The notes under the pieces were generated by a model, which made no database searches, was not told the origin of the DNA, and saw only the letters and a program-made list of their open reading frames with translations. DNA of 64,000 nucleotides from Terebella lapidaria (lineage: Eukaryota; Annelida; Polychaeta; Terebellida; Terebellidae): contig OX424564.1 in the NCBI GenBank assembly GCA_949152475.1, positions 40,360,165 through 40,424,164 of the forward strand. The letters run 5' to 3'. Below are positions 35,801-48,307 of the stretch, one piece after another; the stretch's first letter is position 1; each line of letters opens with the position of its first letter. A program made the position numbers and the translations under genes.

Positions 35801-36775
35801 GCGCGAACGCCTGAGAATCCTCATCCTCACCGGGACGTTTCAACGGCCTCACCAGACCTGACGAACCCGGCAGCGGGTCGGAATCACAAGGCTGTGAGCC
35901 GGGATCTCCAGACAACGGAAGGATGCCAGAGTGGCGGGCGCACTGGTCCTCCTCGTCCTCAGAAGACACAACAGAGGGGAGGGTGCGCTGCACAGGTGGA
36001 GGAGTCTTCTGGGCTTGCTCAAACCGCGTCATAAAGGCACTCCACTGTTGGCAAATTTCCTGCTGGAAATACGAGAACTCCCGCATAATCTTACCCTCGA
36101 AGTCAGGCTGCGAGGAAGACGGCTGGGACGTGATCACCTGCTGGTGGGAAACCGAAGCCGAAAGAGGACAGGGGGCACCCCGGACTCAGGAGCCAAGTCT
36201 GCTGACGATGTTGGGGGGGTGGGGGTGGGGGGTAGAAGGAGGCGGCTAATGAATCTCGACGGACACATCCAAATCTTCCACGAGAGACAGAAACGCGGGC
36301 AAGGCTATGGCTCGAGACACGGGAGGCGACAACGGAGGGTAGCACCTCTGAAGTAGCTGCCACGGTCTCCACTCGGAGCCCGCGGGCCGTGTGTACAGCT
36401 CCCGCAATCTGGAAACTGGGGCCCGAATTGCTCGACCGTGAAGAAGCCAGAACCGGGAGCCACCTGGAAACGGTGAGCCGAAAACAAAGCGAGACCGAAG
36501 TCAGGCGAACCCAAAGAGTTTGAGTGAAGACTCAAGACAGACTTCAAACCAGCAAGCACTTCCAGCCACTCCTCACTGGACAGGTCGGTGCAAAAAGCGT
36601 GAGTTGAAGACGGTCTGCAGTAGGCCATCCTACACGCACAGCAGGACACATGGCGTTCCCACTTAGGAAGAAAATGTTGACAGTCGCTACACTTCCTCTG
36701 CAACAGATTACGAAGTAGTGGGCAATAATGGGGGGAGAAATGGGCCTGGGGAGGACCATATCATTTCCTCCTAAA
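32832..36775 (-). mobile_element. DIRS-type tyrosine-recombinase retroelement, broken fossil
   Basis: A virus-like relic of the DIRS group read on the minus strand. Parts in order: a gag-like region with a Cys/His-rich segment (about 35349-36703, further gag-like sequence to about 34786), a reverse transcriptase region with the YLDD signature (about 33633-34616), an RNase H region (about 33300-33621), and remnants of a tyrosine recombinase C-terminal part (about 32929-33265). It carries several breaks and is shorter than a full family member. The left edge is fixed by the 41-bp segment shared with the triplication; the right edge is approximate. It is less repetitive and richer in GC than its surroundings. 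Age uncertain, probably moderate. Confidence 0.82.
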
Positions 36776-36778
36776 AAA

Positions 36779-38608
36779 TTAGCCCAAGGGCTAAGAAAGG
36801 TTACCGGACAATATATATTTTAGATCTTAGCCTTTTGTCTGGTGACCTTAAAAACAAGGTCATTGGTCAATTTCTCAAGGTCGTGAGAATATTCACCATA
36901 TATCATTTCCTTTATGTTCGCAACTGATTCCAAAGCTGTAAAGTCAATAATAAGCTAGATATTAACCATTTTGCGCTCTGACCTTGAAAATGAGGTCAAA
37001 GGTCAAATTCAAGGTCACCAAAATATTCAGCATATATCATTCCCTATATGTTCACTATCGAATTTTAAGCTGTAAAGTAAATAAGCGAGATATTAGCCAT
37101 TTTGTGTCAAAGGTCAAATTCAAGGTCATGACTATATTCAGAATATAACATTTCCTATATGTTCACAATTGATTCCTAAGCTGAGAAGTTGATAATAAGC
37201 GAGATATTAGTCATTTTGTGCTTCTGACCTTGAAAATGCGGTCAGAGATCAAATTCAAGGTCACGAGAATATTCAGCATATATCATTTTCTATATGTCCA
37301 CAATTGATTCCTAAGCTGTAAAGTTGATAATAAAAGAGATATTACCCATTTGCACTCTGATCTGAAAATGAGGCCAAAGGGCAAATTCAAAGTCACAAGA
37401 ATATTATGGATATATCATTTCCTATATGTCCGCGATTGATTCCTAAGCTGTAAAATCGATAATAAGCGAGATATTAGCCATTTTGTGCTATGACCTTGAA
37501 AATAAGGTCAAAGGTCAAATTTAAGGTCATCAGAATATTCAGCGTATATCCTTTCCTATATGTCCACAATTGATTCCTGAGCTGTAAAGTCGATAATAAG
37601 CGAGATATTAGCCATTTTGTCCCGTGACCTTGAAAATGAGGTCAAATGTCAAATTCAAGATTACGTGAATATTCAGCATATATCATTCCCTACATGTCCA
37701 CAATTGATCCCTAAGCTGTAAAATCGATAATAAGTGAGATATTAGCCATGTTGTCCCGTGACCTTGAAAATGAGGTCAAAGGTCAAATTCAAGGTCATGA
37801 CAATAATCTGCATATATCATTTCCTATATGTTCATAATTGATTCCTAAGCTGTAAAGGCGATAAGAAGTGAGATATTAGCCATATTGTCCTGTGACCTTG
37901 AAAATGAGGTCAAAGGTCAAATTCAAAATCATCAGAATATTCGGCATATATCATTTCCTATATGTCCACAATTGATTTCTAAGCTGTAAAGTCGATAATA
38001 AGCGAGATATTATCCATTTTGTTCTTTGACCTTGAAACTGAGGTCAGAGGTCAAATTCAAGGTCATCAGAATATTCAGCATATATCGTTTCCTATTTGTC
38101 CACAATTGATTCCTAGTCCCTAATCTCAATATTAAGTGAGATATAAGGCATAATGTGTCTCATTATAAAGCATAGGAGAATTTAACATGAGAAAGTTCCA
38201 TTTGGGCCAAGTTTGGCCCAAAATGGCCCACTTCGAGCGATTCAAGTGCAACGAAACTTATACACATCACAGGAGTACATATGAGGAGTGTTGTGTATCA
38301 AAAAGAAAAAAAGTTACTGAACAGTTTTTCAGAAAATGGCCGCCAAAGTCCAAAATCAGGCATTTTTCGTCGAAAATGGCCGCCATTTTGAAAAAAATGC
38401 GGAAATCAGAAAACTAAAAAAAACCTTTCCTGGAAATATTTTTAGGTATTTTTGTGCAAAATTTCAGAAAGATCGGACCATATACTTTAAAGATAAAAAT
38501 GTGAACGGACGGACGGACGGACGGACGGACGGCTAGACGGACGGACGGACGGACGGACGCAACGCCATGCCAATAGGTTATCGGACCATAGGTCCGGTAA
38601 CCTAAAAA
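36779..38608 (-). mobile_element. F1 element, complete, 1830 bp
   Basis: Start TTAGCCCAAGGGCTAA, end CCTAAAAA at 38608. It contains about nine 134-bp units (somewhat diverged), the conserved module with an intact 76-codon frame (38187-38417), and an ACGG tract at about 38505-38560. The left flank is the right border of the DIRS fossil; the right flank is type-B F1 core, so the two flanks do not join into a known site. Confidence 0.75.
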
Positions 38609-40010
38609 GTGCCGAAAATTTTCTAAGTCCAAAATTTTTTTCAAAGGGTGAAAATTTTGTTTTTGCCTAGAAATGGCCCGAAATGGATAGTAACGCGATT
38701 TGGGGCAAAAAAAAATTTTTTTGCCGACCCGTCAAAAATTCAAAATAGCCGCCACACGGAGACCGGCGATTCAAGGGCAACAAAACTTATACACATCATA
38801 AAGGTACATAAGGGGAATCTTCTGAAAACGAAAATCTCAAAACTGATCAGACAGTTTTCGAGAAAAACTGCAAATTTGGGCATTTTTCGACCCAAAAATG
38901 GCTATTTTGACCTTTCAAGGTCATCCAAGGTCAAATTCAAGGTCACCACACAAGTCGCCATATATGACTTCCCATTTGAAAGTGCCAATATCTAAGCTCT
39001 ATCTTTTAGCGTTCAATGTGTACAGTCCGGGCAGCTCCCATTATGAAGGAAAAAAGTGCCGAAAATTTTCTAAGTCCAAAATTTTTTTCAAAGGGTGAAA
39101 ATTTTTTTTTGCCTAGAAATGGCCCGAAATGGATAGTAACGCGATTTGGGGCAAAAAAAAAATTTTTCGCCGACCCGTCAAAAATTCAAAATAGTCGCCA
39201 CACGGAGACCGGCGATTCAAGGGCAACAAAACTTATACACATCATAAAGGTACATAAGGAGAATCTTCTGAAAACGAAAATCTCAAAACTGATCAGACAG
39301 TTTTCGAGAAAAGACAGAAAAGCTGCAAATTTAGGCATTTTTCGACTCAAACATGGCTATTTTGAGCTTTCAAGGTCATCCAAGGTCAAATTCAAGGTCA
39401 CCACACAAGTCGCCATATATGACTTCCCATTTGAAAGTGCCAATATCTGAGCTCTATCTTTTAGCGTTCAATGTGTACAATCCGGGCAGCTCCCATTATG
39501 AAGGAAAAAAGTGCCGAAAATTTTCTAAGTCCAAAATTTTTTTCAAAGGGTGAAAAATTTTTTTTTGCCTAGAAATGGCCCGAAATGGATAGTAACGCGA
39601 TTTGGGGCAAAAAAAATTTTTTTCGCCGACCCGTCAAAAATTCAAAATGGCCGCCACACGGAGACCGGCGATTCAAGGGCAACAAAACTTATACACATCA
39701 TAAAGGTACATAAGGGGAATCTTTTGAAACAAAAATCTCAAAACTGATCAGACAGTTTTTGAGAAAATGGCCGCCAAAGTCCAAAATTGGCCATTTTTCG
39801 TCAAAAATGGCCGCCATTTTGAGAAAAATGCGAAAATCAAAAAACTAAGAAAAAACACCCTCTTGAAATATTTTTAGGCATTTTTGTGCAAAATTTCAGA
39901 AAAATCCGCCAGTAAACTTTAAAGATACAGCTGTGGACGGACGACGGACGGACGACGGACGCAACGTGACGGCAATAGGTTATCGGACCATAGGTCCGGT
40001 AACCTAAAAA
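38609..40010 (-). mobile_element. F1 type-B segment with ~455-bp tandem units
   Basis: The type-B core (GTGCCGAAAATTTTCTAAG) recurs at about 38608, 39055 and 39511, followed by the far-end module and CCTAAAAA at 40010. Each unit contains TTTCAAGGTCATCC and TTCAAGGTCACC. Confidence 0.75.
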
Positions 40011-40145
40011 TTAGCCCAAGGGTTATGAAAGGTTACCGGACAATATACATTTTGGATATTAGCCTTTTGTCCAGTGACCTTGAAAATAAAGTCACTGATA
40101 AATTCAAGGCCATGAAATTTTCAACAAATATATCACTTCTAGTAT

Positions 40146-43100
40146 CACTGTAGGAACCCTACTACCGTAACGCGACGTTACGGTAGTCCAAACGATGGCG
40201 GAAGGTTATTAGCTTCGAAAAGTTTTTTCACGATAAACTGGGTATTAGGTAGGTTTCGCACATAACATCTACATGAGGCGAATTGTCTAGGTATGCTTTA
40301 TAGTGTGGCAATATAATTAAACTGTGAATCTGATTGATTTGCGAGAAAAAACGGTTTTAAATATGCGACGATTACTACCGTAACGTTAGCGGCCCACTAC
40401 CGTAACGCCAATTTCCAGATTTCAAGTACTACCGTAACGCTTGCATATATAAAAAATTAACATGTTGTAACACTTGGATTTTAATAATATTTTAGGATTT
40501 TCGTTATCGATAAATAGTACAAATATTGTTGTCGATCGATGATCATAATCGGGACAATAGAGTTTCGGAATTCGTCATGCATATATGTAGCCTATGTGAA
40601 AAATACATCAGGATACATATTACTGCCCTTTGACAAGCCATTCGGCGAACAGAATTTTAGTGCATGTTATTTAACATCATTCAGAGTCTCATTTTAGCAT
40701 CAGTCTCAGATGTCTAGACGATGAATCTGGTAATGATTCAGGGTGTCCCGTTCACTTTGGAATGGAATTTAAGACTTTGGGTCCTGGTACGATTTTGACC
40801 CCAGACACTTACTCATAAATTAAAGAATACCTGATATCCTGACAGAAATTCAATAATCGTTACAGCCTTCTGATGATGATTTTTTTTGGGGACAGTGTAT
40901 AAACGTTTTAAGAGGAAACCTTTGCGGTTCTTCCGTGGGTACATTGCGGTTGGACCAGTGGCTACCTTATCTTCAAGTTCACCTCAAAGTTGAAGTTTAC
41001 CTTATACCGTACGTTTCAAAGTTTGACTGACACCAAACGAAGCATTGTGCATAAAAAAGGATTCACTCTTTCATAGTATGCATTATCTTTTGATATGATT
41101 TCACAGACGTCGATGAAAAATCAAATGTCAAAAAGAGACCATATCTGGTGCATATCACTGTGCGAATCTATACTAATAATTGATGCCAATTAAATCTTGT
41201 TCTGAACGTTATTGTCTTTTTTAACTCAGACGAGTGTGTAAAATACTGTGCAACGGTCAACGTCTGCATACATGTAAATTATACGGCTCGGAATACACAA
41301 ATTTATCTTAACATTTTATATATTAATACGACAACAATGTATGGCATTGAAAAAAATCAGAACATCATTATCTTCGTTAAAATAAGGGTATCTTGTCAAT
41401 ATTATGTTCTCACTCATACCTTATCATAAAATTAGTACAACTAAATTTCCTACGCTGGGGTAACATTCGAAAATGTCATTATTCAATGTTAAAAAATTAG
41501 GCCAAGGGCCGAAGATAGGTTACCGGACAATGTTTAATATTTTAGATGTTAGCCAGGTCACACTGGTTGAATTCAAGGTCAAGAGAATATTCAGCATATA
41601 TAACATTAAGCATATATCATGTCCACAGTTGATTGCTAAGCTGTAAATTCAATAATCAGCGAGATATTAGCAATTTTGTGCTGTGGCCTTGAAAATGAAG
41701 GGGCAAAGGTCAAATTCAAAGTCATCAAAATATTCAGAGTATATCATTTTCTATATCATGTCCACAATTGATTCCCAAGCCATACAGTCAATAGAGGAGC
41801 AAGATATCAGTCAGTTTGTCCTTGGACCTTGAGAATGAGGTCAGAGGTCAAATTCAAGGTCCGAGAATATTCAGCATATATCATTTCCTACATGTCCACA
41901 ATTGATTCCTAAGCTGTAAAATCGATAATAAGTGAAATATTAGACATTTTGTCCTGTGACCTTGAAAATGAGGTCACAGGTCAAATTCAAAGTCATGACA
42001 ATAATCTGCATATATCATTTCCTATATGTTCAGAACTGATTCCTAAGCTGTAAAGTCGATAACAAGCGAGATATTAGCCATTTTGTCCTATGACCTTGAA
42101 AATGGGGTCAACAGTCAAATTCAAGGTCATCATAATATTCATCATATATCATTTCCTATATGTCCACAATTGATTCCTAAGCGGTAGAGTCGATAATAAG
42201 CGAGATATCAGCCATTTTAAGCTCTGACCTTGAATTGAGGTCAGAGGTCAAATTCAAGGTCACGAGGATATTCAGCATATATCATTTCCTATATGTCCAC
42301 AATTGATTCATAGTCTCTAATCTCAATATTAAGTGAGATATTAGGCATAATATCTCACTTAGGTCCCAATATAAAGCATAGGAGAATTTAACATGGGAAA
42401 GTCCCATTTGGGCCGAGTTTGGGCCAAAATGGCCCTCTTCGAGCGATTCAAGCGCAACGAAATTTATAGACATCAAAGAAGTACATATGAGGAGTGTTAT
42501 GTATCAAAAAGAAAAAAAGTTACTGAACAGATTTTGAGAAAATGGCCACCAAAGTCCAAAATCAGGCATTTTTCGTCGAAAACGGCCGCCATTTTGAAAA
42601 AAATGCGAAAATCAAAAAACTAAAAAATACCTCCTTCTTGAAATATTTTTAAGTATTTTTGTGCAAAATTTCAGAATAATTCGCTCGTAAACAAAAAAGA
42701 TAAAAATGTGGACGACGACGACGACGGACGACGACGGACGACAGACGACGGACGCAACGCCATGCCAATAGGTTATCGGACCATAGGTCCGGTAACCTAA
42801 AAATTGCTTATTTGCTTGCTCACTTTTTGCTTCTTCGACAACCCGTGTAATATGTTCAGTTATAGACGTCCCAAAACACCACATTTCGTCATTTTACATG
42901 ACACCATACAGTATCAGTAATATAATATGAAAACAATTGTACCTCGAAATCAATTTCGTATATGCAAGCTCCTTATATACGAAATTCTTATCTGAAACGA
43001 TGCAAAAGACATTTTACGAAAGACCTAATTTGAGACCAAGGTTAACGTTACGGTAGTACATGCTTGGCGTTACGGTAGTTCCCCGCAGCTACTGATCTGA

Positions 43101-43340
43101 CGTTACCGTAGTATTCACTTGATCTCCATTTTCCATTTTCTGACTAATTAAGAGCAATATTCCCACAAAACAATACGACAATAGATGCGAAACTTCAAGA
43201 GGCATCAAAGCACACCATCGGAGAAGAGTGATATGTGTTCTATAAACGATAATCTCAAAAAAACCAATTGAACCACTCGCCTACCGCCATCGTCCCGTAC
43301 TACCGTAACGCCGCGTTACGGTAGTAGGGTTCCTACAGTG
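40146..43340. mobile_element. Non-autonomous DNA transposon, Transib-like, with foldback ends
   Basis: The 42-bp terminal inverted repeats begin CACTGTAGGAACCCTACTAC with about one mismatch between ends. Flanks duplicate AGTAT (40141-40145 and 43341-43345). The empty site is visible at 15490-15510 (CTTCTAGTATGTCCAC). Each terminus contains a perfect palindrome of ACTACCGTAACG with its complement (40161-40187 and 43299-43325); single copies of the 12-mer sit inside, in direct orientation on the left (about 40373, 40396, 40428) and inverted on the right (about 43046, 43068). A 5-bp duplication with CACTG termini suggests Transib. No transposase; about 1.9 kb once the nested F1 is removed. Confidence 0.82.
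41497..42803 (-). mobile_element. F1 element nested in the Transib-like transposon
   Basis: 1307 bp, TTAGGCCAAGGGCC to CCTAAAAA, inserted at ATGTTAAAAAA/TTGCTTATTT, a clean A/T site in non-F1 DNA. About six 134-bp units, the conserved module with a 76-codon frame (42393-42623), and a GACGAC-rich tract. This is one of the best copies for defining F1 borders. Confidence 0.85.
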
Positions 43341-43692
43341 AGTATGTCCACAATAAATTCCTCAGCTGTAAAGTCGATAATAAGTGAGACATTAGCCATT
43401 CTGTGATGTGACCTTGAAAATGAGGTCAAAGTTCAAGTTCAAGGTCATGGAAATATTCAGTATATATCATTCCTCTATATTCGCAATTGATTCCTATGCT
43501 GTAAATGTAAGTATCAATCTATTACCACCAATACAATCAGATTTTGATGATGCCAATAAGAAACGTAAAATACTACATTTTGCAATAGACACAAACAAAG
43601 CCCGACCAAATAGTTTATCCAAAAACACACTGGCGTCTTCAGGGGCAGACAATGTGTTAAATGTAGTTGTTTCTACTGTACACCAGATGGAA

Positions 43693-46223
43693 CTAGACAT
43701 TTCCGGTCGCCTACGACCGCTTGGGTGTATCCCCCGTAGCCTTATCATCCCTGTTGCCCCAAATATATTACTGATAATTATGAAAAACTAGAGCAAGGGC
43801 TAAAAAAGATTACTAGAGAAATGTAAAATCTTAGCCACAACTGTTTTGTTTCCCACCAAAATTGCTGCATTGATCTTTCAAGATTATTGAAAGTCGAATT
43901 CAAGATCACCTCCAAAATCACTGCATATGGATTTCCATTTCGACATGTTTGACAAAATAACGAAATTACAGCCAGATCAATCTTTCCACCTGAAGTTATA
44001 TGTCAACCCAGAATAGTTGACAAACCACGTTCAAAGTTGATATTCAGAGTAAAAATTGACCAAAACTGTATTTCAAGTTGAAGAAATTGGAGCCAGATAG
44101 AACTTTTCGTCATAAGTTATATTTCAACTCATAATATGTGCCAAACTTGGTATTAAGTTGAAATTCAATGTAAAAGTTGACCAAAACTGCATTTCAAGAT
44201 GATGAAATTGGAGCCAGATAGAACTTTTCGTCATAAGTTATATTTTAACTCATAATATGTGCCAAACTTGGTTTCAAGTTGAAATTCAAGCTAAAAGTTT
44301 ACCAAAACTGCATTTCAAGATGAAGAAATTGGAGCCAGATCGAACTTTTCATCATAAGTTATATTTTAACTCATAATATGTGCCAAACTTGGTTTCAAGT
44401 TGAAATTCAAACTAAAAATTGACCAAAACTGCATTTCAAGATGACGAAAATGGAGCCATATCGAACTTTTCACCATAAGTTATATTTTGACTTATAATAT
44501 GTGCCAAACATGCTTTCAAGTTGAAATTCAAAGTAAAAGTTGACCAAAACTGCATTTCAAGATGACGAAATTGGAGCCAGATCGAACTTTTCACCATAAG
44601 TTATATTTTGACTTATAATATGTGCCAAACATGCTTTCAAGTTGAAATTCAAAGTAAAAGTTGACCAAAACTGCATTTCAAAATGACGAAATTGGAGCCA
44701 GATCGAATTTTTCACCATAAGTTACAATTTAACTCATAATTTGTGCCAAACATGGTCTCAAGTTGAAATTCAAAGTAAAAGTTGATCAATGTTTTCATAA
44801 AAAGCTATTGTGATCAATAATAGACTTAACTAGCAAAAAAAATAATGTTAACTTATTTGGTCACAGCCATAAAATCTCTACTGGACAAAGCCTTCACCTT
44901 GTTGAGTCCAATAATAAATATTTCTTGTCTTAACTATTTTCATTGTGGTCAATAATAGACTTAACAGAGTTAATATAGAGTTAACTTATTCGGTTACACC
45001 CAGAAATTTCTACCGGACAAAACCTTAACCTTGTTGAGCTCAATAATAATTGTTTCTCATCGTAACTATTTTTATTGAGGTCAATAATAGACTTAACTAG
45101 CAAAAAAAATGTTAACTTATTTGGTTACAGACATAAAATGTCTACTGGACAGAATCTTTACCTTGTTGAGCCCAATAATAAATATTTCTTGTCTTAACTA
45201 TTTTTATTGTGGTCAATAATAGACTAAACTAGTAAAAATAATGTTAACTTATTCAGTACACCCATGAAATCTGTACTGGACATACTTTCACCTTGTTGAG
45301 CTTAATAATAAATATTTCTCATCTTAACTATTTTTATTGTGGTCAATAATAGACTTAACTATTTTTATTGTGGTCAATAATAGACTTAACTATTAAAAAT
45401 AATGTTAACTTATTCAGTTACACCCATGAAATCTGTACTGGACAAAACCTTTACCTTGTTGAGCTCAATAATAAATGTTTCTCGTCCTAACTATTTTTAT
45501 TGTGGACAACAATAGACTTAACTAGTAAAACTAATGTTAACTTATTCAGTAATATTGTCCTGTTTTCACTGAAAACTTCAGTTCTCCATTCTGAACAAGA
45601 AACCAGTGTCATTACCTTCCATTGAACAGGCTATTGGAATGATCGTACATGTCAAAATGGATATTTCAAAATTCTGTAATAAGTTAGGCTGTTAACATAT
45701 TAATATTTATATGATCATTCTAAAAAACGATTGGTTTCGTGTGACAGCCCTTCCCAACAACACTTCCAAATATTATCGAGATTTGTCAAAAATTGCCATC
45801 TGTAGAGCGTTCACAAGCCATGTGTCTCAAACAGGCTGTTTTCAATGCAAAATGTGTCCCCAAACGACCAATTCAGTTGCCACGGCAACCAAAATCGATT
45901 CGTGTCGGGATGTTACCATAATATATGTGCCTGCAAAAAATAATGGTGATCGGGTGAGAATTGCGGCCTGTAGCGCGTTCACAAGCCATGTGTCTCAAAC
46001 AGGCTGTTTTCAATGCAAAATGTGTCCCCAAACGACCAATTCAGTTGCCACGGCAACCAAAATCGATTGGTGTCGGGATTTTACCATTATACATGTGTCT
46101 GCAAAAAATAATGGTGATCGGGTGAGAATTGCGGCCTGTAGCGCGTTCACAAGAAAATCTCTGCGGACGCGGACGACGAAGCCAAATCCATAGTATCCGC
46201 CGAACTTTGTTCGGGGGATACAA
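43693..46223 (-). mobile_element. F3 Helitron-like element, copy 2, with a proven empty site
   Basis: 2531 bp. Left CTAGACATTTC and the hairpin CGGTCGCCTACGACCG; right GGGGGATACAA. The paralogous empty site is at 3828-3845 (CAGATGGAATTAGTATACAAC), while here GATGGAA and TTCGTATACAAC flank the element. Insertion was between A and T with no duplication. Core: ~121-bp repeats (about 44040-44790), ~131-bp repeats (about 44800-45560) and two 168-bp repeats (45807-46142). A second CTAGAGCAAGGGCTA start at about 43787 suggests an older F1-like end inside. Confidence 0.85.
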
Positions 46224-48307
46224 TTCGTATACAACTGCCCAACAACCTATGAAAATAATTTAGAAATCCGAATCTAACCCCATGGAATAGATACCTGACA
46301 AGTACAAAAGTACCCAATCACAAGCCCGAAGGCTACTGAGTTGATGGTATCCTCGGGGACAGATTTAACGTCCGCCAGCAGTGACACCGACTCAGTGGTA
46401 TGAATGTAAGTATCAATCTATTACCACCAATACAATCAAATTTTGATGACGCCAATAAGAAACGTAAAACACAACATTTTGCAATAGAAACAAAGCCCGA
46501 CCAAATAGTTTATCCAAAGACACACTAGCGTCATCAGGGGCAGATGTAAAGATGATAATAAGCGACATATTAGCCATTTTGTTCTCTGACCTTGAAAATG
46601 AGATCAAAGGTCAAATTCTAGATCACCAAAATATTCAGCATACATCATTTCCTATATGTTCACTATGGACCCCTTAGCTGTAAATTTGATAATAAGCGAG
46701 ATATAAGCCATTTTGTATTCTGACCTTGAAAATAAAATGACTAACCTTGAAATTTATGTCAAGGGTCAAATTCAAGGTCACTAGAATATTCAGCATATAT
46801 CATTTCCTATATGTTCACAATTCATTCCTAAGCTGCAAAGTTGCTAATAAGCAAGGTATTTACCATTTTGTCCTGTGACCTTGAAAATGAGGTCAAAGGT
46901 CAAATTCAAGGTCACGAGAATATTCAGCATATATCATTGCCTATATGTTCACAATTGATTCCTAAGCCGTAAAGTCGATAATAAGCAAGATATTAGCAAT
47001 TTTGTCCTGTGACCTTGGAAATGAGGTCAAAGGTCAAATTCAAGGTCACGAGAATATTCAGCATATATCATTTCATATATGTTCACAATTGATTCCTGAG
47101 CTGTAAAGTTGATAATAAGTGAGATATTAGCCATTTTGTCCTGTGACCTTGAAAATGAGGCCAAAGGTCAAATTCAAGGTCACGAGAATATTCAGCATAT
47201 ATCATTTCCTATATGTTCACAATGGATTCCTAAGCTGTAAAGTCGCTAATAAGCGAGATATTAGCCATTTTGTCCTTTGACCTTGAAAATGAGGTCAAAG
47301 GTCAAATTCAAGGTCACGAGAATATTCAGCATATATCATTTCCTATATGTCCACAATTGATTTCTAAGCTGTAAAGTCGATAATAAGCGAGATATTAGCC
47401 ATTTTGTCCTGTGACCTTGAAAATGAGGTCAAAGGTCAAATTCAAGGTCACGAGAATATTCAGCATATATCATTTCCTATATGTCCACAATTGATTCCTA
47501 GTCTCTAATCTCAATATTAAATGAGATATTAGGCTTAATGTGTCCCATTATAAAGCATAGGAAAATTTAACATGGGAAAGTCACATCTGGGCCGAGTTTG
47601 GGCCCAAAATGGCCCACTTCGAGTGATTCAAGCGCAACGAAATTTATACATGTCACAGAAGTACATAAGCGAGATATAAGCCATTTTGTAATCTGACTTT
47701 GAAAATAAAATGACTGACCTTGAAATTTAGGTCAAAGGTCAAATTCAATATCATTAAAATATTCAGAATATATCATTTCCTATATGTTCACAATTGATTC
47801 CTAAGCTGTAAAGTCGATAATAAGCAAGATATTAGCCATTTTGTCCTGTTGACCTTGAAAATGAGGTCAAAAGTCAAATTCAAGGTCACTAGAATATTCA
47901 GCATATATCATTTCCAATATGTTCACAATTGATTCCTAAGCTGTACAGTCGCTAACAAGCAAGATATTCACCATTTTGTCCTGTGACCTTGAAAATGAGG
48001 TCAAAGGTCAAATTCAAGGTCACAAGAATATTCAGCATATATCATTTCCTATATGTTCACAATTGATTCCTAAGCTATAAAGTCGATAATAAGCGAGATA
48101 TTAGCAATTTTGTCCTGTGACTTTGGAAATGAGGTCAAAGGTCAAATTCAAGGTCATGAGAATATTCAGCATATATCATTTCCTATATGTTCACAATTGA
48201 TTCCTAAGCTGTAAAGTCGATAATAAGCAAGATATTAGCCATTTTGTCATGTGACCTTGAAAATGAAATCAAAGGTCAAATTCAGGGTCATGAGAATTTT
48301 CAGCATA
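46224..48307 (-). repeat. F1 host element: coding-like insert and 134-bp array
   Basis: 46224-46560 is the second half of the coding-like insert also seen at 3835-4150. From about 46560 to 48300 come 134-bp units, interrupted at about 47560-47670 by a shortened conserved module. Confidence 0.8.

Noticed and set aside
45711-46193. A 160-codon frame with CFQCKMC Cys motifs
   Set aside because: It is the 168-bp F3 repeat, a multiple of three, so one open unit gives a long frame. Cys pattern recurs only because the repeat does.
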